Part shown: one piece after another, positions 16,525-25,654 of the stretch
How positions within the stretch are numbered: position 1 is the first letter of the stretch
Layout: each line of letters begins with the position of its first letter
Assembly: GCF_000235625.1 (NCBI RefSeq)
Contig: NZ_AGTR01000023.1
Location: 44,057-108,056, forward strand
Direction of reading: 5' to 3'
From: Marinobacter manganoxydans MnI7-9
Lineage (GTDB): Bacteria; Pseudomonadota; Gammaproteobacteria; Pseudomonadales; Oleiphilaceae
Length of the DNA stretch: 64,000 nt
The notes under the pieces: model-generated
The model's database searches: none
Told to the model about the DNA's origin: nothing
Seen by the model: the letters and a program-made list of their open reading frames with translations, nothing else
Program-made: the position numbers and the translations under genes

Positions 16525-16808
16525 GGATGGGTTTCCTCCTTCGGTCAACCGGAGTGCGGTTTCCGAACAGTCAGCGTTGGGAATCACGAATGCTTGTCAT
16601 CATGCTCTGCAGCTTTCAGGCCAACTCGATGAAGTCCCGGGCTGAGGGCTCCCTCCTTCCTTCATGTGTAAACGACTTTTCCCGGATCTGATCTGGGTCA
16701 GGAAATAATTGACGCATATCTATAAAGTTTGGCGACAGTTAGTTGTCATCACGAAACGTCAAAACAACGTCCTGGCCGCATGCCGCGCGGTCTCTGTGTC
16801 GGGTTACC

Positions 16809-18434
16809 ATGAAAAAACAGTATTCCATCCGCTTTCTCTTACTTGCCGCTTTGGCGGCTGCCTTCTCCCTGGTGCTCGTGTTTACCGTAATCTACAGTGC
16901 AGACTCACAGCGTGATCATCTTGAAGAGTTCAGCCACAAATACGTGGATGGACTGGCAAAATCCTATTTCGATGGGCTGAATACCATGATGGTCACCGGC
17001 ACCATCGGTAACCGGGATGTGCTTCGGAAAAAGGTGATGGCGTCTGAAGACGTGCTGGACGTGCGGGTGATTCGCAGTGACCATTTGAACCGGATCTTCG
17101 GCAACGGCAACGCGTCGGAACAGAAGCGGGAACCTTTGGACAAGAAAGCGCTTGCCGGTGAGCGGGTGGAGTCCTATTCCAGCAATGAGGACGGGCGAGT
17201 CTACACACTGATCGAGCCCGTGATCGCGATGGAGAACTATCAGGGCGTCAACTGTCTTGGCTGTCATCAGGCCAGTGAGGGAGACGTTCTTGGAGCCATT
17301 CGGGTGGACTATTCCATGGCTGACAGCGATGCCCGTTTGCAGCAGCAACTGCTGACCAGTGGCGGTATTCAGGTAGCCATCTTTGCTGCGGTGTTTTTCC
17401 TGACCGCCGCCGCTTTGAGTCGACTGGTGTTTTCCCGTTTGCGGCGACTCCACGACCGCATGGGCGAGATCTCCAGAAATTCTGACCTGACCATTGAGCT
17501 TGAGGTTACCCGCAACGACGAGATCGGTTCCGTGTCCCGGGCGTTCAACCGGATGATGGCGAAGATACGGGAGAGCATGAATACCGTCATGGACAACGCC
17601 GAACAGGTTGAGCAGGCGGCCAGAAGCATTGCGGGGAAGGCTGACACGACAGAGAGGGAAGTGCTTGCCCAGCGTGACAACACAGATCAGGTGGCCAGCG
17701 CCACTACCGAGATGGCCGCATCTGCGGTTCAGGTCCGGGAAAATGCCATTCATACCACCCGAAAATCCGCAGATACTGCGGAATCAGCGAGCAAGGGTGA
17801 GAGCCTTGCCCGGAATGCAGTAAAAAGCATCGAGGCATTGAACACCGAGGTCCAGAGTGGCGCAAAACGCATTGAGCAGCTGGATCAACGTACCAGCCAG
17901 ATGTCGGATATGCTGGAGGTAATCTCCAATATCGCTGACCAGACCAACCTGCTGGCGCTCAATGCCGCCATCGAGGCGGCCCGTGCCGGAGAGCAGGGGC
18001 GCGGTTTTTCTGTGGTGGCCGATGAGGTGCGTGCGCTGGCGTCGAGAACCCAGGATTCAACGGAGGAAATCCGGAACACCATCAACGGACTGAAGGGAGA
18101 GGTTGTCGATTGTGTGGCCACCATGCGCCATGCCTCTGAGATGGCAGAGCATCAGGTTTCAGCCATTCTGACAGTAGAGTCTGAACTGCAAACCATTGCC
18201 TCTGCTGTGCGGGAGATCACCAACCTCAATCAGGAAATGGAGAGCGCTGCCAACGAGCAGAGCGATGTCTCCGAATCCATTAATCACAACGTGATTGAAA
18301 TCAGTCGCTCGGCAGAGCAGACCTCCGGGGATGCCAAGGAGACAGCGAGAATTGCCGGAGACCTTCTGGCCATGGCCGAGAATCTCAGGAAAACCATCGA
18401 ACAGTTCCGGCTGAATCAGGAAGGCCGCCCTTAG
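16809..18434 (+). CDS. methyl-accepting chemotaxis protein with c-type haem motif
   Basis: The 541-residue chemoreceptor has a first membrane segment (about 9-29), a periplasmic sensor domain (about 30-183), a second membrane segment (about 185-205), a HAMP domain (about 206-260) and a cytoplasmic signalling hairpin with the conserved tip ([20 protein letters not shown]). The sensor domain contains C149-LG-C152-H153, a covalent haem c attachment motif, and resembles the DUF3365/Tll0287-like fold. It could sense oxygen, redox potential or another haem ligand and drive energy taxis. The ATG at 16809 starts the membrane helix; the extra upstream residues are implausible. It is transcribed alone. 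Confidence 0.93.
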   Translation: MKKQYSIRFLLLAALAAAFSLVLVFTVIYSADSQRDHLEEFSHKYVDGLAKSYFDGLNTMMVTGTIGNRDVLRKKVMASEDVLDVRVIRSDHLNRIFGNGNASEQKREPLDKKALAGERVESYSSNEDGRVYTLIEPVIAMENYQGVNCLGCHQASEGDVLGAIRVDYSMADSDARLQQQLLTSGGIQVAIFAAVFFLTAAALSRLVFSRLRRLHDRMGEISRNSDLTIELEVTRNDEIGSVSRAFNRMMAKIRESMNTVMDNAEQVEQAARSIAGKADTTEREVLAQRDNTDQVASATTEMAASAVQVRENAIHTTRKSADTAESASKGESLARNAVKSIEALNTEVQSGAKRIEQLDQRTSQMSDMLEVISNIADQTNLLALNAAIEAARAGEQGRGFSVVADEVRALASRTQDSTEEIRNTINGLKGEVVDCVATMRHASEMAEHQVSAILTVESELQTIASAVREITNLNQEMESAANEQSDVSESINHNVIEISRSAEQTSGDAKETARIAGDLLAMAENLRKTIEQFRLNQEGRP

Positions 18435-18461
18435 AAGGACGGCGCGGGTCTGGCGACAGGC

Positions 18462-19109
18462 TCAGCCCCGATGGTCGGAAACAAAGGGGTTGGTGGCTCG
18501 CTCCCGGCCAAAGGTGGACATCGGACCGTGTCCGGGAATGAACGCAACCTCGTCGCCGAGCGGGAACAGCTGTTCCCTGATAGAGCGAATCAGTGTTGCG
18601 TGGTCGCCCTTTGGAAAATCCGTGCGTCCGATGGAGCCATGGAACAGCACGTCACCCACAAGCGCCAGACCGGATTCCTTATGATAAAAAACCACATGCC
18701 CCGGTGTGTGGCCGGGGCAGTGAAGGACCTCCAGAGTCTGGTTGCCCACCGTGACCTGCTGCCCATCTTCCAGCCAGCGATCCGGGGTGAAAACTTCCGG
18801 GGCCGGAAACCCGAACATCTGCGCCTGCTGGGGCAGGCCAACAATCCAGAAATTGTCTTCCTTCTGCGGCCCCTCAATGGGAATACCCAGCTCTTTGGAC
18901 AGCTCCGCAGTTCCGCCGGCATGGTCAATGTGGGCATGGGTAAGCAGAATTTTCTCGACCGTCACGCCTTCCTCAGCCACAGCGGCGCGAATCTTCTCCA
19001 GATCCCCGCCCGGATCGACTACGGCTGCCCGGCGCGTCTTTTCGCACCAGATCAGTGAGCAGTTCTGCTGGAAAGGCGTGACCGGAATGATTCTGTAGTT
19101 CAGTGACAT
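18462..19109 (-). CDS. metallo-beta-lactamase-fold hydrolase, YcbL/glyoxalase II-like
   Basis: The 215-residue enzyme has the dinuclear metal motif [10 protein letters not shown], the downstream ligands in [11 protein letters not shown] and ALVGDVLF, and FIPGHGPMS. The length and [12 protein letters not shown] segment match the YcbL-type single-domain hydroxyacylglutathione hydrolases. It probably hydrolyses a glutathione thioester in the cytosol. The start at 19109 ([17 protein letters not shown]) is preferred to an in-frame ATG four codons upstream. Its stop is close to the stop of the convergent chemoreceptor. Confidence 0.88.
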   Translation of the reverse strand: MSLNYRIIPVTPFQQNCSLIWCEKTRRAAVVDPGGDLEKIRAAVAEEGVTVEKILLTHAHIDHAGGTAELSKELGIPIEGPQKEDNFWIVGLPQQAQMFGFPAPEVFTPDRWLEDGQQVTVGNQTLEVLHCPGHTPGHVVFYHKESGLALVGDVLFHGSIGRTDFPKGDHATLIRSIREQLFPLGDEVAFIPGHGPMSTFGRERATNPFVSDHRG

Positions 19110-19145
19110 ACCTGTTCTCAATCGCTGAAGAAATGGCTAGTGCCA

Positions 19146-19724
19146 TCAGTTTACTGGAACTTCCCGCGTAACAACGAACGCGCCCCGCAAATCGCCCTCG
19201 GAGAAGCCGGTCGCCTTGTCTTCAGGATAGAGTTCAGCCAGTTTTGCCTTCACCTCCGGGGCGATGGACTTACCATGACAGCCAAGGCAAAGTTTCTGTG
19301 TCGGGATGGCGCTCATATATTGGAACGCCGGCTGTCCGGACGCTTCGGAGACCTGCCAGACCTCCACCGGTTTTCCGTTCTTTACCGGCTGTCTGTCCAT
19401 GGCCAGCAGTTGGATCTCCTGCCAGTCGGTCGGGGTGTTTTCCGGGTTCCGGACTTTCAGACTGGTCCGACTGATGACCCAGCCGCCGCTGCTGTTGTTG
19501 CTGGCGATTTCCGGTGCCACAGTCTTGCAAACACCAATACCGTTTGTGAGGCCGCCTTCTTTGATGGCCGCCTGGAGCGCCTGCTTCAGTGAGCCGCCGA
19601 AGCTTTTCACCAGGGAACGTGCTTCGGCAACCATTGCTTCCGGGCTATCTGCTTGGGGTTGCGCGAGAAGTGGCATGGAAAGCAAGGAGCATAGCAAGGC
19701 TGTTGTGATGGTCGGTTTGGTCAT
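19146..19724 (-). CDS. periplasmic DUF3365 (Tll0287-like) c-type haem protein
   Basis: The 192-residue protein has a signal peptide (TALLCSLLSMPLLAQ) and a DUF3365 domain with one haem attachment motif, C146-LG-C149-H150, near the C-terminus. The surrounding text (WQVSEASGQPAFQYMSAIP) is typical of this redox-sensor fold. It should be exported and loaded with haem by the cytochrome c maturation system. The ATG at 19724 is preceded by GGGAGAG. The same CLGCH motif occurs in the sensor domain of the chemoreceptor 0.7 kb away, so a shared redox theme is likely, although the two are in different transcripts. Confidence 0.87.
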   Translation of the reverse strand: MTKPTITTALLCSLLSMPLLAQPQADSPEAMVAEARSLVKSFGGSLKQALQAAIKEGGLTNGIGVCKTVAPEIASNNSSGGWVISRTSLKVRNPENTPTDWQEIQLLAMDRQPVKNGKPVEVWQVSEASGQPAFQYMSAIPTQKLCLGCHGKSIAPEVKAKLAELYPEDKATGFSEGDLRGAFVVTREVPVN

Positions 19725-19821
19725 TGAATCTCTCCCGGGCTTCTTGGCTTTGGAATAAGTATATAACAAAGGAATAATCCCAAATTGAGCCAGGACAGAT
19801 TCCGGTAGAGTCGATGAATGA

Positions 19822-20496
19822 TTACCACGCCAGCCAGATAACGTGGCGGGCACCCTTGCCGGGTCGCAAGGCCCTCACTGTAACGGGCTCAACAGAAAAT
19901 CCTGCCCGCCGCAGCCTCTCTGTGAAGGAATGCTCCTGGCCGGCAGACCAGTAGGCAAGGATGCCATCAGGTCGCAGGGCTTTCTGGGCGGCCGCAATGC
20001 CATCCGGTGAGTAGATCCAGTTGTTTTCTTTGCGGGTCAGTCCTTCCGGACCGTTGTCGACATCGAGAAGAATGGCATCCCATTCGCCGTCGCTGTTTCT
20101 GAGTAATTCGGCCACATCACCAATGTGAACCCGGGCTCTCGGGTCGCTCAGCGGGTTGCCCGCCGCAGAGCCCAGTGGCCCTCGATTCCAGGCTTCTACT
20201 TCGGGAACCAGCTCGGCTACCGTCACCTGCGCATCGTCGCCCAGAGCGGCCAGCGCTGCTGCCAGCGTGAACCCCATGCCCAGGCCGCCGATAAGAACCC
20301 GGGGAGCAGGCTGATCGGCAATCCGTTCGCACGCCAGGGTGGCAAGAGCATCCTCCGAGCCGTGGATCCGGCTGTTCATCAATTCTCCGGTGGTGCCGGC
20401 AATTTTGATGGAAAATTCATCATTGCGTTGCAAAAGACGTAATCGGGTTCCCTTGCCGGGGATCATTGCGGTTCCGATTTCGGTAAAGCGGGCCAT
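19822..20496 (-). CDS. spermidine-synthase-like SAM-binding protein
   Basis: The 224-residue protein has a Rossmann-type SAM/decarboxylated-SAM site (VLIGGLGMGFTLAAAL), an acidic ribose-binding residue in TVAELVPEVEAWN, and ILLDVDNGPEGL in place of the aminopropyltransferase catalytic loop. It lacks the N-terminal beta-strand domain of true spermidine synthases. I therefore call it a family member of unknown substrate. It begins with a small basic segment, and its start overlaps no other gene; tRNA-Arg lies 90 bases upstream on the same strand. Confidence 0.75.
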   Translation of the reverse strand: MARFTEIGTAMIPGKGTRLRLLQRNDEFSIKIAGTTGELMNSRIHGSEDALATLACERIADQPAPRVLIGGLGMGFTLAAALAALGDDAQVTVAELVPEVEAWNRGPLGSAAGNPLSDPRARVHIGDVAELLRNSDGEWDAILLDVDNGPEGLTRKENNWIYSPDGIAAAQKALRPDGILAYWSAGQEHSFTERLRRAGFSVEPVTVRALRPGKGARHVIWLAW

Positions 20497-20586
20497 TGAG
20501 AAGTCCTGATGTCGGTAAGGAGGGGCAGTTTAGCTCGCCTGGAGCCAGGTTGAATATCACGGACCGAGAATCGGGGTTAAGAGAGG

Positions 20587-20663
20587 TGGTACCCCCGGCA
20601 GGACTCGAACCTGCTACCTTCCCCTTAGGAGGGGGACGCTCTATCCAGATGAGCTACGGGGGC
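20587..20663 (-). tRNA. tRNA-Arg (anticodon CCT)
   Basis: A complete 77-base cloverleaf on the minus strand with encoded CCA: acceptor GCCCCCG pairs with CGGGGGT (a G-U pair at 1:72), anticodon loop CTCCTAA, T loop TTCGAGT. It reads AGG codons. Confidence 0.95.
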
Positions 20664-20683
20664 ATTATCGCGAGAAGGGCGGT

Positions 20684-20712
20684 ATGATAGCGGGCTAAGA
20701 CCTGAGGCTCAA
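20684..20712 (-). promoter_or_regulatory. promoter of tRNA-Arg
   Basis: Minus-strand TTGAGC (20712-20707), a 17-base spacer and TATCAT (20689-20684), followed by a C/G-rich discriminator. The -10 is identical to that of the initiator tRNA promoter. Confidence 0.7.
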
Positions 20713-20750
20713 GGTTCGGTCCGGTTTCAGAGAATGCCACGGAGTGTGTT

Positions 20751-21458
20751 TTGCCAGATCCTTTCTCGCTAAGCGTGATTGTTCCCGTGTGGATGGAAGC
20801 GGCAGGTGTAACCGACACCCTGCGCGCCCTGCAACCGATCCGTAACCGGGGGCATGAGGTGGTTGTCGTTGATGGTGGCAGTACCGATCGAACCGTTGAG
20901 CTGGCCCGGCCACTTTGCGACAGGGTGGTTGTGTCAGAGAAGGGCCGGGCGCTTCAGATGAACGCCGGCGCGGCAGTTGCAAAGGGCGATCTACAGTTGT
21001 TTCTGCACGCAGATACGCGCCTGCCGGAAGAAGCTCTGGAGCATCTCGCAAGTTTCGTCCATTCCCGTCGCGCCTGGGGGCGGTTCGATGTGCGGCTGAG
21101 TGGTGAGCGGCTGCTTTTCCGGGTTATTGCCTGGTTCATGAACCAGCGCTCGCGCCTGTCAGGCATCTGCACCGGTGATCAGGCAATTTTCGTACGGCGG
21201 GACGTTTTCGACGCCCTGGATGGTTTTCACCCGATGCCGCTCATGGAAGATGTCGAATTCTCACGCCGTCTTTGCCTGGTGTCCCATCCTTTCTGTATAA
21301 AAGAGCCAGTCGTTACCGATAGCCGCCGTTGGCAGAAATACGGTGCCTGGCGAACGATTTTTCTGATGTGGCAGCTGCGCTGGCGGTATTGGCGTGGTGA
21401 ATCGCCGGAGTCCCTGGCCCAAATTTACCGATCGGATGTGCGCAATGCCTCAAAGTAA
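20751..21458 (+). CDS. TIGR04283-type family 2 glycosyltransferase (arsenosugar-associated)
   Basis: The 235-residue GT-A enzyme has SVIVPVWMEAAGVTDTLRAL, the DGGSTDRT nucleotide-sugar site, a DXD-like LFLHADTRLP and the GDQAIFVRRDVF acceptor region. Its length and compact form match the TIGR04283 family, named for association with arsenosugar synthesis. It probably uses a TTG start: GGAG lies six bases upstream and no ATG or GTG is in frame. It overlaps the next glycosyltransferase by 14 bases, so they form a coupled pair. No arsM-like gene is in the window, so the arsenic link is by family name only. Confidence 0.85.
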   Translation: MPDPFSLSVIVPVWMEAAGVTDTLRALQPIRNRGHEVVVVDGGSTDRTVELARPLCDRVVVSEKGRALQMNAGAAVAKGDLQLFLHADTRLPEEALEHLASFVHSRRAWGRFDVRLSGERLLFRVIAWFMNQRSRLSGICTGDQAIFVRRDVFDALDGFHPMPLMEDVEFSRRLCLVSHPFCIKEPVVTDSRRWQKYGAWRTIFLMWQLRWRYWRGESPESLAQIYRSDVRNASK

Positions 21459-22077
21459 TCCGCCTGCGGCGGTTTTTCTCCAGTTTGCCAAATGGCCGGA
21501 AGCCGGACGGGTTAAAACCCGGTTGATGCCCGAGTTGGGTGCGGTCGGGGCTCTCGAAGCCCATGTTCGGCTCACGCTGGCTGTGCTGGATAACCTGTGT
21601 GCGACCGGCTATCCGGTGGAATTCTGGTGGGATAGACCGGTGGATGACCGGCCCGGCGAGGCGGCCTCTATCATTGAAGAGCTTGATGCCGCCGGCCTGA
21701 TGCAAGGCGTTCAGGAGGGGAGCACACTGGGCCAACGGATGTATCGAGCGTTGAGTCTGTCTCTTCAGGATTATGACCGGGCATTGGTGGTGGGCAGTGA
21801 TTGCCCCTCGGTCGATCCGGATTACGCCCGTAACGCCGTCGCGCTCCTGAAAGACTACGACGTTGTGCTTGGGCCCTCAGACGATGGCGGCTATGTCCTG
21901 ATTGGAGCCTCCCGAGTGGCTGAGGGAATGTTGGATGACATTGCCTGGGGCACGCCGGAGGTTCTGACCCAGACCTGTGAGCGCCTTAAAGCATCGGGGC
22001 TCAGCTATTGTTTGCTGGAGCCCCGCTGGGATGTCGACGAGCCCGAAGACTGGGCGCGCTTTCTGCGCACTCTTTGA
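21445..22077 (+). CDS. TIGR04282/DUF2064 glycosyltransferase-like protein
   Basis: The 210-residue protein has FLQFAKWPEAGRVKTRLMP, VVGSDCPSVDPDY and LGPSDDGGYVLIGAS, the signature of DUF2064 nucleotidyl/glycosyltransferase-like enzymes that usually sit beside TIGR04283 proteins. The ATG at 21445 overlaps the previous gene's end and is the first residue that matches the family. A joint pathway with the upstream enzyme, such as decoration of an arsenosugar or lipid, is inferred from the conserved pairing. The gene ends five bases before the stop of the convergent protease. Confidence 0.85.
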   Translation: MPQSNPPAAVFLQFAKWPEAGRVKTRLMPELGAVGALEAHVRLTLAVLDNLCATGYPVEFWWDRPVDDRPGEAASIIEELDAAGLMQGVQEGSTLGQRMYRALSLSLQDYDRALVVGSDCPSVDPDYARNAVALLKDYDVVLGPSDDGGYVLIGASRVAEGMLDDIAWGTPEVLTQTCERLKASGLSYCLLEPRWDVDEPEDWARFLRTL

Positions 22078-22082
22078 GTACT

Positions 22083-24905
22083 CTAGCTGGCGGGCACCGG
22101 CGGCAGCTCGGTGAGCCTGCCAAGCGCCCGGTTTGCCTCCAGGCCATTCCCACCTGTAACCACTTCTAATGCCTGCTTGCGCTCCAGGACGGCCTTTTTG
22201 AAGGTTTCCAGCAATTGTGGTTTTCCGACCTGCTTGATCGCGTTGGCCAACTGCTGGCGGGAATCAAACGTGTCCATGCCCCGATCAATCTCACGCCAGT
22301 AGCGGCTGGAAATCTCGCCGAGTTGCCGGTCCCGCTCGAGTAGCTTGCTGATAACGGCCTGTTTCTCCCGATCAAGGCGTTCCGCTGTCAAAGCGGAGAG
22401 GGTTTCCTCAAAGCTGTTGGAGAATTCCTGAACCGCCTGGTCAATCTCTGCCGGGGAAGCGGAAGGTGACTGCACAACAAACCCCAGGGCCGGTGTTTCA
22501 AGCATTTCAAAAGGCGTTGCGTAAACGATGTAGCCCATCTGGCGGGTGGTTCGGATCTCTTCGTAGAACGGGCTGCTGATAATCTGGGCCAGCAGCCGGA
22601 ATCGGGCCCGTTCCTCAAAGCTGGTGTTGTCTCCCTGCATGTAGAGGGTATAGCCCGTGTCCGGATGGTCCACGTCGATGGAGACGAGGGTTTCATTATC
22701 TGGCAGCTGGCGCACCTGGCTTCGTGCTACCCGGACCAGCTCGCTGTTGCCCAGAACAATGGCGTCAATTTGCCGCGCGAGGTTAAGAGTCGAGGCCTCG
22801 GTAAGGTTTCCGTGCGCCATCATAACCGGGTCAACCTGTGACAGCAGGGCTTCAGAGAAGGACTGCAGTTCCTCGAAGCTAACTTCCCGGGCGGCTCTCA
22901 GCTTGGCGTCGGTGGGCCAGGCGCCTTCGATGAGGGACGTCTGGATAAACTCAGAGGTCTGTTCGACGGGGCGATCCTTGGCCTTGTTCTGCAGGCCGTC
23001 AATCAGCTGCTGCCGGGCGATCTCGAAACGTTGTTCGGTCAGTTCCGGTGCAGCCACCTGGAGCAGAATCCGGTTCATCAGGGTATGGAGTTTGTCGTTG
23101 TAACCGCCGACCCGGACCGTGATACCCCTGAGATGCGGATAGACGCTGTAATCCAGGCCCGCAAGACTGGCGGAGTAAGCCCAGGCGTTCAGATTGGCAT
23201 TGATAGCGTCCACCAGCAGCTGAGTGAGCACGTAGCTGCGTGCCGACGCTCGGGTGGCAGGCGTACGAAGGCCCACAAACACGTTGGCTTTCGGGGTATC
23301 AAACCGGGTATCCCGGGCAAACCAGACATCCATTCCCTCGATGGTTGCCAGTTGTGTCGGCTGCGCCATGGTTTTTCCGGGCACCATCGCAAGATCTTCC
23401 GGCACAAATGGATTCTCCGGTGGCAGGCGCAGCTGGGCAGCGAGTTCTGGCAGGCTCTGGGTCCTCAGTGTTGCCGGGTCGAGTGGTTCCCGGGCCCACG
23501 CCGCTTCGTACCAGTCGGTTCGGTTCGGATTTTCAAGTTCAGGCTCCGGTGCCAGAACGAAAGCAAGGAGGTTGTCCGGCGTCAGCCTGTCCAGAATGTC
23601 GCGGTACTGTTCCGGCGCGAAGCGCTCAACCAGCCAGGGCGCCCGCAAAACGTCTTCGGCGGGATAGTCCTGGAGGTAACGAGAAAGGCGCATGGCTTCG
23701 TGCAGGGGGTTACCCTGTTCGCGGAATCGAAAATCGATGCGAGCCAGGTTCTGCATTTCCAGGAAACGCCGCTCGCTGATGCCTTTCTGTCGAATCTTCT
23801 CGATGTAATCGAATACCAGCGGCAGGATGTCCTCATGGCGAGCCAGTCCTTCCGGTGTCAGGGAAATGCTGATTTCGAGGGTGGCGTTCTCGCCGGTATC
23901 CATGCCCAGGCCTGCGGAGAGGCTTTCCGCCAGACCGGCCCGTTTCAGAACATCGAACAGGCTGCCCGGGCCCTCGTGGCCGAGCAGGTTGGCCACGTAG
24001 CTGGCGGGTTTGGTGCGGTAGTTCGCTTCCTGGGACGGAATAGGGAACGTGAGCGACAGGCTTCGAACGTCCTTCAGTGCTTCTGCTGTGACCTTGGCTG
24101 GCAGCTCATCTGAGCGGTACAGGCTGGCGACGTGACGCTTGGTCTCAAGGTTGCGGTTTTCAATGGCATCGAACCGCCCTCGCACCATGGATTCCAGCTC
24201 GTCCAGGGTTTGGGGCCCGTAAACCGCCAGGCTCATGATGTTCGAGGAGTAATGCTGCTTCCAGAACTCGATCAGGTCCGGCCGAAGGGGATTTGCTTCC
24301 GTATTCTCAAGGGTGCTCAGGTTTCCGACGGCAAAGTGACTGAAGGCGTGATCCGGATTGCTAACGGCCTTCTTGACGGAATAGAAGCGTCGACCATCGT
24401 CTTTCTGTTTGGCGCTGAACTCCGAGTGCACAGCGTTGCGCTCACGATCCACCAGTTCTGCGGTAAATAAGGGCGCGGAAAATTGCTGGGCGAACCGATC
24501 CAGTGCCGGTTCCAGAAATTCGGCCTGAACATCGAAGAAGTAGTTCGTGTCCTGGAACGCGGTGAAGGCGTTGTGCTGGCCACCGTGGCTCTTAATGAAC
24601 TGCTGGTACTCGCCAGGATCGGGGTATTTCTCGGTCCCAAGGAACAGCATGTGCTCGAGGAAGTGGGAGAGGCCTTCGCGCTCCGCCGGATCATCTCCGC
24701 TACCAACAGCAACGTTCATTGAGGCCGCTGCTTTGTCTGCATCCTCATCAGACACCAGAATGACCTTCAGGCCGTTGTCCAGTTCGATAAACCGGTATTG
24801 GTTGTCGTCATTGGGGCTCTTCTCCGGAATCTGCGCTGCAAGAGCAAGGGTGCTGAACAGCAAAAGTATGAGCAGGGAAAACAGGCGTGAGATCGGGTTC
24901 TGCAT
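22083..24905 (-). CDS. periplasmic M16 zinc metalloprotease, pitrilysin/insulinase-like
   Basis: The 940-residue enzyme carries a signal peptide (LFSLLILLLFSTLALAA) and the inverted zinc motif H81-FLE-H85, with the third ligand Glu162 in ERNAVHSE. The length fits the four M16 domains of pitrilysin (E. coli Ptr, about 960), of which only the first is catalytic. It should degrade small peptides in the periplasm. I prefer the ATG at 24905, which has AGGAAG upstream; another ATG lies ten codons earlier. There is no recBCD neighbour as in E. coli. Confidence 0.92.
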   Translation of the reverse strand: MQNPISRLFSLLILLLFSTLALAAQIPEKSPNDDNQYRFIELDNGLKVILVSDEDADKAAASMNVAVGSGDDPAEREGLSHFLEHMLFLGTEKYPDPGEYQQFIKSHGGQHNAFTAFQDTNYFFDVQAEFLEPALDRFAQQFSAPLFTAELVDRERNAVHSEFSAKQKDDGRRFYSVKKAVSNPDHAFSHFAVGNLSTLENTEANPLRPDLIEFWKQHYSSNIMSLAVYGPQTLDELESMVRGRFDAIENRNLETKRHVASLYRSDELPAKVTAEALKDVRSLSLTFPIPSQEANYRTKPASYVANLLGHEGPGSLFDVLKRAGLAESLSAGLGMDTGENATLEISISLTPEGLARHEDILPLVFDYIEKIRQKGISERRFLEMQNLARIDFRFREQGNPLHEAMRLSRYLQDYPAEDVLRAPWLVERFAPEQYRDILDRLTPDNLLAFVLAPEPELENPNRTDWYEAAWAREPLDPATLRTQSLPELAAQLRLPPENPFVPEDLAMVPGKTMAQPTQLATIEGMDVWFARDTRFDTPKANVFVGLRTPATRASARSYVLTQLLVDAINANLNAWAYSASLAGLDYSVYPHLRGITVRVGGYNDKLHTLMNRILLQVAAPELTEQRFEIARQQLIDGLQNKAKDRPVEQTSEFIQTSLIEGAWPTDAKLRAAREVSFEELQSFSEALLSQVDPVMMAHGNLTEASTLNLARQIDAIVLGNSELVRVARSQVRQLPDNETLVSIDVDHPDTGYTLYMQGDNTSFEERARFRLLAQIISSPFYEEIRTTRQMGYIVYATPFEMLETPALGFVVQSPSASPAEIDQAVQEFSNSFEETLSALTAERLDREKQAVISKLLERDRQLGEISSRYWREIDRGMDTFDSRQQLANAIKQVGKPQLLETFKKAVLERKQALEVVTGGNGLEANRALGRLTELPPVPAS

Positions 24906-24969
24906 GGAGTTCTTCCTGACGGTACGTGTGTTCATAGGCCCTCTGGGATCCGGAGAAGACGTTTGCGAA

Positions 24970-25269
24970 TCAGTGCATCAGCGCGTTGCGGGTGCTTTCA
25001 GGCTGCTGGTCAAGTGTTTTACGTGCCAGGTCGGCGGCTTTCTCACTGTCCAGCTGGCCCGAGGCAATACGCTCGAGAACCGTGGCCATGATGGCGACGG
25101 ACTGGCGATAATCTGCGAACTCGGCCTGGAAGGCCTTGTCGATGGCCTCGTAGACCGCCTGAATTTTCTCTTCCCGTGAACCAGCGTTATCGGCTGTGTC
25201 GTTGATGGCCTTCAGGCAGGCCCGGGCAATCGAAATGTAGCGTTCCGCGTTGGGATTGTCTTTCTGCAT
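24970..25269 (-). CDS. small hypothetical helical protein
   Basis: This is a 99-residue soluble, acidic, helical protein (AERYISIARACLKAINDTAD, AVYEAIDKAFQAEFADYRQS, ATVLERIASGQLDSEKAAD). No domain is recognised. The ATG at 25269 begins a clean helical protein; the longer frame to 25398 adds non-conserved-looking residues. It lies 64 bases upstream of the protease gene on the same strand and may share its transcript. Function unknown. Confidence 0.6.
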   Translation of the reverse strand: MQKDNPNAERYISIARACLKAINDTADNAGSREEKIQAVYEAIDKAFQAEFADYRQSVAIMATVLERIASGQLDSEKAADLARKTLDQQPESTRNALMH

Positions 25270-25477
25270 AGTAGGGGTTCCGGAGGTCGGTGTTCCTGTG
25301 AAAACAAGAGATGCCAAAAGGCGCGATAAGTTCCCGATTATGTCATTGCTGGCGGGCGCTTTCATTGCATTGTGGTAATCCGGAAATTGAGCATGCACGG
25401 GGCAATTCCTGTGCTAGTCTCAAAAACATTGTGTCGACGAACCGGACAGGCATGTCCCGCTTGTCGGGTCAGAAATT

Positions 25478-25526
25478 TAGAGTAATAGCTCTATACAAAA
25501 CAAAGGCTTACAGAGTAAAAGCTCTA
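25478..25526. promoter_or_regulatory. duplicated operator-like motif upstream of the fatty acyl-CoA reductase
   Basis: AGAGTAATAGCTCTA (25479-25493) and AGAGTAAAAGCTCTA (25512-25526) are direct repeats with one difference, 33 bp apart (three helical turns). Each has dyad arms AGAG/CTCT around a six-base spacer, as expected for a dimeric regulator. They lie 129-177 bases before the reductase ATG. The rest of the 385-base gap (25270-25654) is AT-rich and holds no gene; I could not fix a convincing promoter. Confidence 0.5.
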
Positions 25527-25654
25527 AAAAAGTTCGATACATGAAGGTTGCAATTAAGTACAATGCCGGCGTTTCCGGAAAACTCTAAGACTTTAGTCGT
25601 ATGGGTGCCGGCATGGATAGACAACAACAGAGCAACAGGCAGGGTGGAAGATTG

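Noticed and set aside
16719-16747. Sigma-28 promoter for the haem chemoreceptor (TAAAGTTT present)
   Set aside because: The -35 is perfect, but at the correct N11 spacing the -10 (GTTGTCAT) matches only three of eight positions.
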